NCBI GenBank assembly: GCA_021201735.1
Contig: JAJQEJ010000050.1
Location: 1-64,000, forward strand
Reading direction: 5' to 3'
Origin: Oscillospiraceae bacterium
GTDB lineage: Bacteria; Bacillota; Clostridia; Oscillospirales; Oscillospiraceae
DNA length: 64,000 nt
Part shown: positions 51,527 through 61,180 of the stretch, one piece after another
Position numbering within the stretch: position 1 is the first letter of the stretch
How the letters are laid out: the number at the start of each line of letters is the position of its first letter
The notes under the pieces: generated by a model
Told to the model about the DNA's origin: nothing
The model's database searches: none
What the model saw: the letters and a program-made list of their open reading frames with translations, nothing else
Translations under genes and position numbers: made by a program

Positions 51527-52885
51527 ATGGGAAAACTCTTTGGAACAGACGGCATTCGCGGCGTTGTCAACTGCGGGCTCAATCCGGAGCTTGCGTATCA
51601 GGTCGGCTTGGCGGCAGCATACGTGCTCGCGGAAACCCGACAGGGCCGACCGCTCATCTCCATTGGAAAGGACACCCGCATCTCATCCGATATGCTGGAG
51701 GGGGCGCTGATTGCGGGTCTCTGCGCGGCCGGCGCCGATGTGCTGCATCTCGGCGTTCTGCCGACCCCGGCAGTGGCCTGGATTACAGCGGAAAACCACG
51801 CAGACGCGGGTATTGTCATCTCCGCGTCGCACAATTCATTTGAAGATAACGGCATTAAAATATTTAACGGAGAGGGGTTTAAGCTCTCCGACGCCATTGA
51901 GGGACGCATCGAGAATATGATCTTATCCGACACCCCCATCGCCATGCAATCCCACGGCAATTTGGGGCGCGTGATCTACGCCGACCAGAAGGAGATTGAG
52001 TGCTATCTAGACCACCTCGCGGACACCGTTGACGAGGATCTGCACGGCCTCAGGGTACTGGTCGACTGCGCAAACGGCGCGGCGTCCACCACGGCGCAGC
52101 GGCTCTTTGCGCGCTTTCATGACCTGCATGTGGATATCATCAACGCAAAACCCAATGGGATTAATATCAACGACGCCTGCGGTTCGACCCATATGGAGAT
52201 GCTGCGCGCGGGTGTAAAAGCGGGCAGCTATGACCTCGGCCTCGCCTTTGACGGGGACGCCGACCGGTGCCTCGCCGTGGATGAGACGGGGGAGGACATT
52301 GACGGAGACCAGATTATGGCGGTGTGCAGCCTTGCGCTAAAGGAGGCGGGTGCGCTCCCCGGTAACACGCTGGTCGCCACCGTAATGAGCAACATGGGCC
52401 TGCACGTTTTTTGCAGAGAACATGGGATTCATCTGCTCTGTACCGACGTCGGCGACCGCAATGTGCTGGAAAGAATGCGCGAAAATGGCTATCACATCGG
52501 CGGAGAGCAGTCCGGGCACATGATTTTTCTGGCGCACGCGACGACCGGGGATGGGCAGCTTGCCGCCCTGCACCTGCTGCAAAATCTCGTTCGCTCTGGG
52601 ATGAAAGCGTCCGAGCTGGTGGCGGGATGCCGCCGTTATCCGCAGGTGCTCGTGAACGTTAAATTGGCGGACGCCGCACAGAAAGAGGCTGTCATGCAGT
52701 GCCCTGAATTATGTCAGGCGATCGCCGACGAAGACGCGTCACTGCGGGGGAGAGGCCGTGTGCTCGTGCGCCCGTCCGGCACAGAAAACTTAATTCGTGT
52801 GATGGTGGAAGCGGAAACACGGGAAGAAGCGCAAAATTCCGCGAATAAACTGTCAAATTTAATAAACAAATCCATAGAAGAATAA
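51527..52885 (+). CDS. glmM: Phosphoglucosamine mutase
   Basis: 452 residues. MGKLFGTDGIRGVVN at the start, the phosphoserine site ISASHNSFEDNGIKIF near residue 100, metal loop DGDADRC near 245 and phosphate-binding RPSGTENLIRVM near 417. Converts glucosamine-6-phosphate to glucosamine-1-phosphate for peptidoglycan. 27 bp after ruvB, probably in the same transcript. Confidence 0.96.
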   Translation: MGKLFGTDGIRGVVNCGLNPELAYQVGLAAAYVLAETRQGRPLISIGKDTRISSDMLEGALIAGLCAAGADVLHLGVLPTPAVAWITAENHADAGIVISASHNSFEDNGIKIFNGEGFKLSDAIEGRIENMILSDTPIAMQSHGNLGRVIYADQKEIECYLDHLADTVDEDLHGLRVLVDCANGAASTTAQRLFARFHDLHVDIINAKPNGININDACGSTHMEMLRAGVKAGSYDLGLAFDGDADRCLAVDETGEDIDGDQIMAVCSLALKEAGALPGNTLVATVMSNMGLHVFCREHGIHLLCTDVGDRNVLERMRENGYHIGGEQSGHMIFLAHATTGDGQLAALHLLQNLVRSGMKASELVAGCRRYPQVLVNVKLADAAQKEAVMQCPELCQAIADEDASLRGRGRVLVRPSGTENLIRVMVEAETREEAQNSANKLSNLINKSIEE

Positions 52886-52913
52886 TATTTGCAAAGTAAT
52901 GTGCATAAAACAC

Positions 52914-52943
52914 TTGACAAATCCAGATTGAGGAACGTATAAT
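52914..52943 (+). promoter_or_regulatory. Promoter of the sigma factor gene
   Basis: TTGACA (52,914-52,919), 18 bp, TATAAT (52,938-52,943), 15 bp before the start. Confidence 0.85.
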
Positions 52944-52957
52944 AAACAAGGAGTTTT

Positions 52958-53596
52958 ATGATGCAGTATGAAACAGTGCCGCATACTTCCCTGACCGATG
53001 AGGAATTATGTACGATGACCGCCGCAGGCGATGCATCGGCAGAAGAGACGCTTGTCATGCGCTATTCCCGTCTGGTGCGGATCTGTTCGCGCCTATACTA
53101 TCTGGCGGGCGGCGATGGGGAGGATCTGATTCAGGAAGGAATGCTCGGCCTGGTCTCTGCGATCCGCTCGTATGACGCGGCACAGGCAGCCAGCTTTCAC
53201 ACCTTCGCTGAAGCCTGTATCAAAAACCGACTCCTTTCCGCTGTCAAGGCGGCAACCCGGAATAAGCACTCACCATTGAATCATTATCTATCCTTTGACC
53301 CTTCTCTTTTTGACGGGCAGTATGACCAGAGTGTCTATGGTGCAAACCTCCGTCCGGCTGATAATCCGGAGGATTTGCTTATTGATAGAGAGGATATTCA
53401 GGAGCAGACCACTGCCCTGAAGCGTCGACTGTCCGGTCTGGAAGCACGGATTCTGGATCTGTATCTAATCGGGTTATCCTATGCCGAAATTGCGGTCGAG
53501 ATCAACAAATCACCAAAATCTGTTGATAACGCTGTGCAGCGTATTCGACGCAAGGTAGGGCGGCAATTTTCCACTGGCGGTACCAGCGAAAGCTGA
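52958..53596 (+). CDS. Sigma-70 family factor, SigH-like
   Basis: 212 residues. Region 2 is LVMRYSRLVRICSRLYYLAG then GDGEDLIQEGMLGLVSAIRS. Region 4 is LSGLEARILDLYLIGLSYAE then IAVEINKSPKSVDNAVQRIR. The arrangement is like SigH/Spo0H of Bacillus and Clostridium, but the assignment to SigH is inference. It has a strong vegetative promoter of its own. Confidence 0.82.
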   Translation: MMQYETVPHTSLTDEELCTMTAAGDASAEETLVMRYSRLVRICSRLYYLAGGDGEDLIQEGMLGLVSAIRSYDAAQAASFHTFAEACIKNRLLSAVKAATRNKHSPLNHYLSFDPSLFDGQYDQSVYGANLRPADNPEDLLIDREDIQEQTTALKRRLSGLEARILDLYLIGLSYAEIAVEINKSPKSVDNAVQRIRRKVGRQFSTGGTSES

Positions 53597-53674
53597 TCGC
53601 AATATTATTTTGATGACCCAGCACGAACGGTATTTTCCGGATTCTGGGCAGACAAGCAAAGAGAGGGTATTATC

Positions 53675-53953
53675 ATGTACGAAGACAAAACTTTGGTATG
53701 TAAGGAATGTGGGCAGGAGTTCGTGTTCACCGCCGGTGAGCAGGAGTTCTATGCAGAGCGTGGATTTCAGAATGAGCCGCAGCGTTGCAAGACCTGCCGC
53801 GATTCTCGTAAGGCCATGTCCCGTGGGCCCCGCGAGTACTTTACCGCTACCTGTGCCGCTTGCGGCGGTGAGGCGAAGGTTCCCTTTGAGCCCAAGTCCG
53901 ATCGTCCCGTGTATTGCAGCGAGTGCTTTGCACGCATGCGCGAGGAAGGCTAA
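53675..53953 (+). CDS. Zinc-ribbon protein (two CxxC pairs)
   Basis: 92 residues with CKECGQEF, CKTC, CAACGG and CSEC, forming two zinc sites. The segment FTAGEQEFYAERGFQNEPQR is shared by a widespread family of small clostridial zinc-ribbon proteins of unknown function. AGAGAGGGTATTATC precedes the ATG. Confidence 0.85.
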   Translation: MYEDKTLVCKECGQEFVFTAGEQEFYAERGFQNEPQRCKTCRDSRKAMSRGPREYFTATCAACGGEAKVPFEPKSDRPVYCSECFARMREEG

Positions 53954-53971
53954 TTTTAGTTAGCTGAATGA

Positions 53972-54023
53972 ACAGGCTGCCGTATACCAATCTGAAAAGA
54001 TGGTATGTGGTAGCCTGTTTTTT
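53972..54023 (+). terminator. Terminator after the zinc-ribbon gene
   Basis: ACAGGCTGCCGTATACCA pairs imperfectly with TGGTATGTGGTAGCCTGT, and seven or more T follow. Confidence 0.85.
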
Positions 54024-54099
54024 TATTGTCGATTGCATTTACCGCACGTTTGCGGTATGATATGGGATAGAATACCAACAGAAAACAGGAGGGATATTT

Positions 54100-56016
54100 A
54101 TGCGCGACGGTTTCGTGTCGGTTGCGGCCGGTACGCCCCAAATTAAGGTTGCTGATTGCAGACATAACGCGGAGGTCTGCTTTGCGATGATGCGTGAGGC
54201 GGCGGGGCAGGGGGTACGTGTGCTCTGTCTGCCCGAGCTGTGCCTGACAGGGTACACCTGTGGCGATCTCTTTTTGCAGGATACCCTGCTTTCCGGCGCG
54301 GAGGAGGCGCTTGCGACAGTCTTGAAGGCGACGTGCCACCTGGATATGATCACGGCGATTGGGCTGCCGGTGAAGCAGGGGAACAAGCTATATAACTGCG
54401 CCGCTGTTCTGCACCAGGGCACGATTCTGGGCCTTGTGCCGAAGCGCTATTTGCCGAATTACGGCGAATTCTACGAAGGGCGCTGGTTTCATCCCGCCCC
54501 GGACGAAAACACCGTCATTGACTTTCTGGGGCAGAAGGTCTGTTTTGGCGCGCGGCAGCTGTTCCGGTGTATTTCCATGCCGGAGCTGACCATTGGCGTC
54601 GAGCTGTGCGAGGATTTATGGGCGGTTACCCCGCCATCGAATCGGCTTGCGGAGGCGGGGGCGACGGTAATATTGAATCTATCCGCATCGGACGAGGTCA
54701 TTGAAAAGGACAGCTATCGCCTGCAGCTCGTGACAGGCCAGTCGGCACGGCTGGTGTGCGGGTACATTTATGCAAACGCCGGGGAAGGGGAGTCCACAAC
54801 CGACTTAGTGTTCGCGGGTCACAACATGATCGCGGAAAACGGTGCGCTGCTTGCGCAGCGCCGGTTTGCCGCAGGCCTCACGACGGCGGAGCTGGATGTG
54901 GCGCGCCTTGTGTACGAGCGGCGGCGAATGAATACCTTCCCGGATCGGCAGGGGGACTGCGCGGTGCAGGCATTCTCCATGGAGCTCACGGAGACGGCCC
55001 TGACGCGCTATATCACTGCCACACCATTCGTTCCGCAGGACGACGCGGAGCGCGACGTGCGCTGTGCGGAAATCCTGCGTATTTCCGCCTTTGGGCTGAA
55101 AACCCGACTGGAGCACACCGGCGCGCAGAGCGTTGTCATTGGTCTTTCCGGCGGGCTTGATTCGACGCTTGCCGTTTTGATCGCGACCATCGCGATGGGG
55201 CTGCTGGGGCGGCCCGTCACCGATATCATCGGGGTTACGATGCCGTGCTTCGGCACGACGGACCGCACGCGCGATAATGCCGTCGCGCTCGCAGAGCGGC
55301 TGGGCGTGACGTTGCGCCGCATCGATCTATCGCACACGGTGCGTGCACACCTTGCAGACATCGGCCACCCGATGGAGCAGCATGACGTCACCTTTGAAAA
55401 CGCGCAGGCGCGGGAGCGCACGCAGGTGCTCATGGATCTCGCCAACCAGACCGGCGGGCTGGTCGTCGGGACGGGTGACCTGTCTGAACTGGCGCTGGGC
55501 TGGGCAACCTATAACGGGGATCACATGTCTATGTACGCGGTCAACGCGTCCATACCAAAGACGCTGGTGCGCCATCTGGTGCGCTATGTCTGCCACGACA
55601 AGGCGGACGAGGACGCGCGCCTGTCCCATGTCCTTTCGGAAATACTGGATACCCCTGTCTCTCCGGAGCTGCTGCCTGCCGTGGGCGGGGAAATATCACA
55701 GAAGACGGAGGAGCTGGTCGGGCCCTATGAGCTGCACGATTTCTTCCTCTATTACGCCATCCGCTGGGGTTTTTCACCGCGCAAGGTACTGCGTCTGGCG
55801 GAGCATGCGTTTGCCAGAACGTACGAGCGCGCTGTCATCCTCAAGTGGGAAAAGGAATTTTACCGCCGCTTTTTTGCCCAGCAATTTAAGCGATCCTGCC
55901 TGCCGGACGGGCCTAAGGTCGGCTCGGTTACCCTCTCCCCGCGCGGCGACTGGCGGATGCCGTCCGATGCGGTGGCAAACCTATGGCTTTCTGAGCTGGA
56001 GGAATTGGATTTGTGA
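54100..56016 (+). CDS. nadE: Glutamine-dependent NAD+ synthetase
   Basis: 638 residues. The N-terminal nitrilase-type amidotransferase has E in CLPELCLTGYTCGDLF near residue 45, K in PKRYLPNYGEFYEGRW near 114 and C in GVELCEDLW near 170. The C-terminal synthetase has the PP-loop GLSGGLDSTLAVLI near 347. Converts nicotinate adenine dinucleotide to NAD+ using glutamine nitrogen. GGAGGGATATTT precedes the ATG. Confidence 0.96.
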   Translation: MRDGFVSVAAGTPQIKVADCRHNAEVCFAMMREAAGQGVRVLCLPELCLTGYTCGDLFLQDTLLSGAEEALATVLKATCHLDMITAIGLPVKQGNKLYNCAAVLHQGTILGLVPKRYLPNYGEFYEGRWFHPAPDENTVIDFLGQKVCFGARQLFRCISMPELTIGVELCEDLWAVTPPSNRLAEAGATVILNLSASDEVIEKDSYRLQLVTGQSARLVCGYIYANAGEGESTTDLVFAGHNMIAENGALLAQRRFAAGLTTAELDVARLVYERRRMNTFPDRQGDCAVQAFSMELTETALTRYITATPFVPQDDAERDVRCAEILRISAFGLKTRLEHTGAQSVVIGLSGGLDSTLAVLIATIAMGLLGRPVTDIIGVTMPCFGTTDRTRDNAVALAERLGVTLRRIDLSHTVRAHLADIGHPMEQHDVTFENAQARERTQVLMDLANQTGGLVVGTGDLSELALGWATYNGDHMSMYAVNASIPKTLVRHLVRYVCHDKADEDARLSHVLSEILDTPVSPELLPAVGGEISQKTEELVGPYELHDFFLYYAIRWGFSPRKVLRLAEHAFARTYERAVILKWEKEFYRRFFAQQFKRSCLPDGPKVGSVTLSPRGDWRMPSDAVANLWLSELEELDL

Positions 56017-56555
56017 ATCAATATTTAAATTTGTTTCTCACCTTTGCCAAAGTCGGTGTAACCACCTTCGGCGGCGGGTATGCCATGCTGCCCATACTGC
56101 AACGTGAGCTGGTGGATAACCGCGGCTGGATTACGGAGGGGGATTTGAACGACTATTTCGCCGTTGCGCAGTGTACGCCGGGGGTCATCGCTGTGAATAC
56201 CGCGACCTTTACCGGCTACCGTATCGCCGGGAATCTGGGCGGTATCGTGGCGACCTTGGGGTTGTGTTTCCCGTCCATCGTCATCATTGTGATTATCGCA
56301 ACATTTTTGAGCAATTTTGCGGATATTCCCGCCGTGGGGTATGCGCTTGCGGGCATTCGCGCCGGAGTCTGCGCCATTATGATACCGGTTGTGATTCGCC
56401 TGGCGCGCAACTCCATTGTCGACTGGGCTTCCGGCCTGATCTTTATTGCCGCCGTGGTACTCGCCGCGTTTGTGGGCCTTTCCCCGATCATTGTGGTGAT
56501 TCTTGCGGGCGTGTGTGGCTATGTAATACGCACGTTACGCGACCGGCGCAAATAA
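56013..56555 (+). CDS. Chromate transporter family protein, single half
   Basis: 180 residues from GTG 56013, overlapping nadE by four bases. One CHR domain: FGGGYAMLPILQRELVDNRG near residue 19, then AVAQCTPGVIAVNTATFTGY. Half-size CHR proteins usually occur as adjacent pairs, but here no partner follows before the terminator. Anion specificity cannot be inferred from sequence. Confidence 0.88.
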   Translation: MNQYLNLFLTFAKVGVTTFGGGYAMLPILQRELVDNRGWITEGDLNDYFAVAQCTPGVIAVNTATFTGYRIAGNLGGIVATLGLCFPSIVIIVIIATFLSNFADIPAVGYALAGIRAGVCAIMIPVVIRLARNSIVDWASGLIFIAAVVLAAFVGLSPIIVVILAGVCGYVIRTLRDRRK

Positions 56556-56560
56556 TACAG

Positions 56561-56597
56561 TATGAGGCAGTCTCTTTTCTAAAAAGACTGCCTCATA
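56561..56597 (+). terminator. Terminator after the chromate transporter
   Basis: TATGAGGCAGTCT and AGACTGCCTCATA stem around CTTTTCTAAAA. Confidence 0.8.
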
Positions 56598-56630
56598 TGC
56601 GCTGTATATAAATTCGACAAAACACGCGAA

Positions 56631-57545
56631 TTAACTTGTCTCAAAGGTCTGCAAGTGCTCATTATTTAAGGGAATATCAAAGTATTCAAACATGAAATTG
56701 CGAAAAGATTTTGCAATTTCCGAAAGGTGCGCGTTCTTTTTACAGCACATCAGTATGGTCTGGCTCTTGATGATGTCTTCAATGTTAACTAATTTTACCC
56801 TACTGTCCGTCAGATACTCCGACACATTACCTTCCGGGGCGAAGCCAATCGCCATGCCTTCCGCTATGAGTTGCTTTTGGGAAATGGTACTGGTCGTTGT
56901 AAAGCGGATATGCGGCATAAACCCGGCCTGCTGGCATAGGCGAATGGTCGCATCATAAACGCGCTTAGTGCTATTGAGCAATATGAATGGCTCCTCCTTA
57001 ATTTCATGCAGTCTGACGGAGCCGCGACTTGCAAGCGGATGATCCGCGGGCAAGAATAACGCCATTTTTTCTTCCAAAATAGGTATACCATTACATTGTG
57101 GAGCCGCCCCGTTGTCTGGGCAAATAATCATGTCAAATGCCGAGACATCTGTGTTTTCTGAGAGCTCATTTTGACAATTGATGGATATTTGCACCTTTGG
57201 ATTGCTTTCGGCAAATAGTTTTAACGGTTCCAGAATGAGTGAATGCGACACAAAAACACCGATGGACAATTTCCCGAAATTCTGCTCGGAAAGTCCTGTG
57301 ACGATCGTGGTTGTGGCATAGAGATGATTGAGTACTTTCTGCGCCCCAGTGAGAAATATCTTTCCTTTTTCGTTCAGGAAAATTCTATTTCCAATACGAT
57401 CAAAGAGTGGGGTATTGAGTTCCTCCTCTAATTTGTGTATAGTCTTGGAGAGGGCAGGCTGTGAGACATGGAGGACTTGGGAGGCTTGTGAGAGGCTCTG
57501 CGCTTCGGCCACCTGAACAAAGTACCGTAATTGCGTCAATTCCAT
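56631..57545 (-). CDS. LysR-family transcriptional regulator
   Basis: 304 residues from ATG 57545 (MELTQLRYFVQVAEAQSLSQ), preceded by GGAGG. The HTH is SQASQVLHVSQPALSKTIHK and an effector domain of usual length follows. Its neighbours are an aldolase gene upstream on the same strand and a chromate transporter. The target is not evident. Confidence 0.9.
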   Translation of the reverse strand: MELTQLRYFVQVAEAQSLSQASQVLHVSQPALSKTIHKLEEELNTPLFDRIGNRIFLNEKGKIFLTGAQKVLNHLYATTTIVTGLSEQNFGKLSIGVFVSHSLILEPLKLFAESNPKVQISINCQNELSENTDVSAFDMIICPDNGAAPQCNGIPILEEKMALFLPADHPLASRGSVRLHEIKEEPFILLNSTKRVYDATIRLCQQAGFMPHIRFTTTSTISQKQLIAEGMAIGFAPEGNVSEYLTDSRVKLVNIEDIIKSQTILMCCKKNAHLSEIAKSFRNFMFEYFDIPLNNEHLQTFETS

Positions 57546-57636
57546 GACCATCCTCCTGACGATTTAAATATTCGTTGAAACAGCATTAGTATACACTATT
57601 TTTTGAAAAAATGCAAATCACGCCGACAGGCGTATT

Positions 57637-58278
57637 CTATTTTCGATACTGGGAAAATGCCTTTCTCGCACCGGCCATCTCGGCAGAGGAGAGCAGTACA
57701 CCGCCGCCCGCAAGGCGGGTGTAGTAGGTGAGCTGGGCAACAAATTCCATCTGCTGCGCCACATCAAACGCAAAGGACAGTGTGCCGCCGACCGCCAGAA
57801 GGCCATGGTTACCCAGCAGGCATGCGTTCACCTCGTTACCCATCGCCGCCCACGCCGCTTCCGCCAGTTCTGGGGTGCCGAAGGGATGGTAGCGCGTACA
57901 GGGCACCTCGTGTCCTGCATAGGCAATCAGATAGTGAATCTGTTCAATGGACCAATGCATGCAGGAGAGAACAGTTGCAAAAAGGGAGTGGGTATGCACC
58001 ACGGCCCCAACGTCGGGACGGTTTCGATAGAGGATACAGTGCAAATCAAGTTCGCTGGAGGGCTTGCGGCTACCGTCTACAATTGTGCCGTCAGGGTCGA
58101 GAATGACCACATCCTCCGGGCTGGTTGCAAAATAATCCATGCCGGACGGGCTGATGGCAAGCAGGTTTTTTGACCTGTCAAAAACGCTGATATTACCAAA
58201 GGTACCGGTGCTGAGCCTGGAGGTCACCAGTTTTTTCCCGTATTCTACCACTTGCTCGCGTTGCTCCTGCAGCAGCAT
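57637..58278 (-). CDS. Class II aldolase/adducin family protein
   Basis: 213 residues. GTFGNISVFDRSKNLLAISP near residue 25, metal ligands VVHTHSLFATVLSC near 93 and LLGNHGLLAVGG near 154, the fuculose-phosphate aldolase type. The catalytic Glu is probably in PSSELDLHC near residue 74. Substrate uncertain. Confidence 0.88.
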   Translation of the reverse strand: MLLQEQREQVVEYGKKLVTSRLSTGTFGNISVFDRSKNLLAISPSGMDYFATSPEDVVILDPDGTIVDGSRKPSSELDLHCILYRNRPDVGAVVHTHSLFATVLSCMHWSIEQIHYLIAYAGHEVPCTRYHPFGTPELAEAAWAAMGNEVNACLLGNHGLLAVGGTLSFAFDVAQQMEFVAQLTYYTRLAGGGVLLSSAEMAGARKAFSQYRK

Positions 58279-58412
58279 GTCGCATCCACTCCTTTTTTGA
58301 TTCTTTCTTCAAAAAGCATACGGGATTTGTGCAAATAAGTCAATCCCAAGATTGACATGCCTGCAAAAGAGCCATAAAATATAGGAAGTCATGAAAAGAG
58401 AGGAAGAACACA

Positions 58413-59612
58413 ATGGAATGGGAACGACTGGCGTGTCAACTGCGCTGCGTGTCGGCGTATCAGAACATTGCGGGGACAGAGCGCATGCACACCTATCTCG
58501 TGCTTTTGGATGCACTTGTAGCGGGGGACGGTGCCACTGCGGCGCAGGCATACACAAAGATTTTTTATGCACTGCATCAGGAGGGGTATCCGGGCATGGG
58601 TGCATGGCTCTATGACAAGCTGCGGTATGAGCGCGCGCCGTTTCCCGACATGCTGGAGCGCGGCGACACGGATTCGGCACTGACCGCCGCGGCGGAGCAG
58701 GATATTGCCTGTTTTGTCGCCATAGCGGAGCTCGATGCCGCCGCGGTCAAAAAGCGCATTACGGAAACAGTTTCACCCGTTATGGCCCAGACGGTTGCCG
58801 CTTTGCCGCTCTGGGAACGCGGCGCGCCCTTTGACTATGCGCAGCTGATGGAGTTCTATCGCCGCAACGGCGCGGGACTCTTTGCCCAAAGCCGCGCGTT
58901 TCTCTGGCAGGCGGGGCGGCTGCTGCCGGTGAAGGAGCCGGACTGTCCCGCTGAGGAGGCGCTGCTCGGCTACGAAATGCAGCGTGAGCAGGTCGTCGCC
59001 AACACGCGCGGGCTGCTCGCGGGTCACATGGTCAACAATGTGCTCCTGTTCGGCGACAGCGGAACGGGCAAATCGGTCACGGTAAAGCATCTGCTCAGCA
59101 TTCCGGAATTTACAGACTTACGCCTGATCGAGGTGCAGCGCGAGGAGCTCGGCGATCTGCCCGACCTCATCCGCATGCTGCGCGGCAGACGCTATAAATT
59201 CATCCTGTTTATCGACGATTTGGCCTTTGATCAGGACGACCGCACCTATTCCATGCTCAAAACCGTACTGGAGGGCGGGCTGGAGCCGCGCCCTGCCAAC
59301 GTCGCGGTGTACGCCACATCCAACCGTCGGCATCTGGTGCGTCAGACCTTCTCCGACCGGCGCGGGGACGAGGTGGACGCTTCAGAGACGATACAGGAAA
59401 AAACGTCACTCTCCGACCGCTTCGGCCTGCGCATTCCGTTCCTGTCCCTTAATAAGGCAGAGTTTCTCAGCCTGACGGAGCGCATGGCGGAGTGCAGCGG
59501 CATTCAGATGGACGCGGAGGAATTGCGCGCCCTTGCGGTGCGGTGGGATATGCATCATCCGGGCCGAACGCCAAGGATTGCGCGGCAGTTTATCGCAAGC
59601 TTGACGATTTAG
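58413..59612 (+). CDS. DUF815-family AAA+ ATPase
   Basis: 399 residues. Walker A LFGDSGTGKSVTVKHLL near residue 212, Walker B FILFIDDLAF near 264, sensor region VYATSNRRHLVRQTFSDR near 301. DUF815 proteins are widespread and uncharacterised AAA+ ATPases. The gene ends four bases into the convergent neighbour. Confidence 0.88.
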   Translation: MEWERLACQLRCVSAYQNIAGTERMHTYLVLLDALVAGDGATAAQAYTKIFYALHQEGYPGMGAWLYDKLRYERAPFPDMLERGDTDSALTAAAEQDIACFVAIAELDAAAVKKRITETVSPVMAQTVAALPLWERGAPFDYAQLMEFYRRNGAGLFAQSRAFLWQAGRLLPVKEPDCPAEEALLGYEMQREQVVANTRGLLAGHMVNNVLLFGDSGTGKSVTVKHLLSIPEFTDLRLIEVQREELGDLPDLIRMLRGRRYKFILFIDDLAFDQDDRTYSMLKTVLEGGLEPRPANVAVYATSNRRHLVRQTFSDRRGDEVDASETIQEKTSLSDRFGLRIPFLSLNKAEFLSLTERMAECSGIQMDAEELRALAVRWDMHHPGRTPRIARQFIASLTI

Positions 59613-60079
59613 CTTGCAGTGCACTTTGCCACATCAATGGCGAGCACGATCATCAGGCACAAAAGCGTATCCTCTTCCCGTGCGATATCCATCACGTAGG
59701 TGTCGGTCATGCGGAAGAGTTCCTTGGAAGCGGCCATTATCTGCCTGCCTGCCGGGTCGCGAACGTCGTAATCCCATTGCATGAGGTTTCCGTTAATCTC
59801 CCAACCGTTGCAGTCGAGCGTAAATTTCGGGCGAAAAAAGGTGAGCTGCTTACGCAGGCAACCGATATAGCTGTTGCCGATATAGAGTGCGAAGCGCGAA
59901 AGGAAGGTGAGCAGCTCCTCTTTCACCGTGCCGAGGTGGTTTTCCTGCGCGTCGTAAATTTCAAGCCTATGGCCCCAGGAGAGCTTGCCCTTGACCACAA
60001 AGACAGTATTACCCGCCTCGTCATAAATATCATAGCTATCGAACCATGAGAAGATGCGTTGCCGAAACAAAAGCTTCAT
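59609..60079 (-). CDS. LURP-one/scramblase-like (YxjI-type) protein
   Basis: 156 residues, MKLLFRQRIFSWFDSYDIYD then GNTVFVVKGKLSWGHRLEIY and IYDAQENHLGTVKEELLTFL, a beta-rich tubby-like fold. Function in bacteria unknown. Converges with the DUF815 gene by four bases. Confidence 0.8.
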   Translation of the reverse strand: MKLLFRQRIFSWFDSYDIYDEAGNTVFVVKGKLSWGHRLEIYDAQENHLGTVKEELLTFLSRFALYIGNSYIGCLRKQLTFFRPKFTLDCNGWEINGNLMQWDYDVRDPAGRQIMAASKELFRMTDTYVMDIAREEDTLLCLMIVLAIDVAKCTAS

Positions 60080-60110
60080 AGATGCGTTCTCCTTTTTCTT
60101 CCAACACCTG

Positions 60111-61157
60111 TTATGCGGGTGTTTTTTGTATTGCCGTTGAAAGTGCCATCAGCAAGGTGATCAGAAGCTCCTTGCCATCCGCGCCGGTGGATTTCATGGC
60201 AAGATCCGTCTGCGCGGCAAGCGTCACCGCGCGCCGGCACCAGGGGAGGGAAAAACGCCGCGCCGACTGCATCAGCTTTTCGGCGGGATAGGCACTGCGC
60301 ATACCCCAGAGCTGCATCAGATAGGACGCGTTTTTCCCGCGCTCAAACGCCAGCCGTGCCGAATAGAGCTGTCGCAGCTGTTTGCCGAGCACCGCGAGCA
60401 GCTTGATGGGGGACTCCTGCATATGCAGCAGATCGCCCAGCACCGCGGTGGCCTTGTCAAACTGTCCGACCGCAATGGCGTCGGTCATCTGAAAGACCAC
60501 CGCGTTAATCTGCGGCGTCGCAACCGCGTCAATCTCCGCGCGGGTCACACGACGCTGCGTTGCGTAAGCGCCGATTTTTTCTATCTCGGAGGCCAGCGTA
60601 TGCATCAGGTCGCCGCAGAGAAAAATCAGATATGTGGCGTCCTCCGTGTCAATATCGTGATCCAGCGCACGAAAGCGGCGGGCAATCCAGTCGAGCAAAT
60701 CCCCCTGCCTCTGCCGCTGAAAGGGGACGACGCACCCCTTTTCCTTTAGCAACGCCGCGAGCTTGGTGCGCGCATCCGACTTGTATGCGATGAGGTCGTA
60801 GATAAAAATCAGACAGATGTATTCCGGCAGATCTTCCAGCACGCTGCACAGCGCCTCCTTATCGCCGGAAAACAGGTCGTAGTCGCTCACCAGAACCAGC
60901 GTGCGGCTACTCATCATGGGCAGGCAGTCCACCAGCGCTTGCAGCTTTTTGGGATCGAATTGCTTTCCGTCCAGGGTGTGAAGGTTAAACTCCGCGGTAT
61001 CATCCGGTAGAAGTTTTTCACGGATTTCTCCCAGATAGAAATCGCGCAGATAGGCCTCCTCACCATGAAAGACATAGAGCTGTCCCAAAGTGTCTGTGGC
61101 AAGGGCTTTTTTTAGGGCCTTGAAGCTTGCCTGGTCATCCTTTGCCTTTGGCGGCAT
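60111..61157 (-). CDS. holA: DNA polymerase III delta subunit
   Basis: 348 residues. LYVFHGEEAYLRDFYLGEIR near residue 27, MMSSRTLVLVSDYDLFSGDK near 80, C-terminal helices with LLAVLGKQLRQLYSARLAF. HolA is the clamp-loader subunit that opens the beta clamp. It follows comEC by 23 bp on the same strand, a common comEC-holA pair in Firmicutes. Confidence 0.92.
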   Translation of the reverse strand: MPPKAKDDQASFKALKKALATDTLGQLYVFHGEEAYLRDFYLGEIREKLLPDDTAEFNLHTLDGKQFDPKKLQALVDCLPMMSSRTLVLVSDYDLFSGDKEALCSVLEDLPEYICLIFIYDLIAYKSDARTKLAALLKEKGCVVPFQRQRQGDLLDWIARRFRALDHDIDTEDATYLIFLCGDLMHTLASEIEKIGAYATQRRVTRAEIDAVATPQINAVVFQMTDAIAVGQFDKATAVLGDLLHMQESPIKLLAVLGKQLRQLYSARLAFERGKNASYLMQLWGMRSAYPAEKLMQSARRFSLPWCRRAVTLAAQTDLAMKSTGADGKELLITLLMALSTAIQKTPA

Positions 61158-61180
61158 AGCGGATCGTCCTTTCTATCTTG

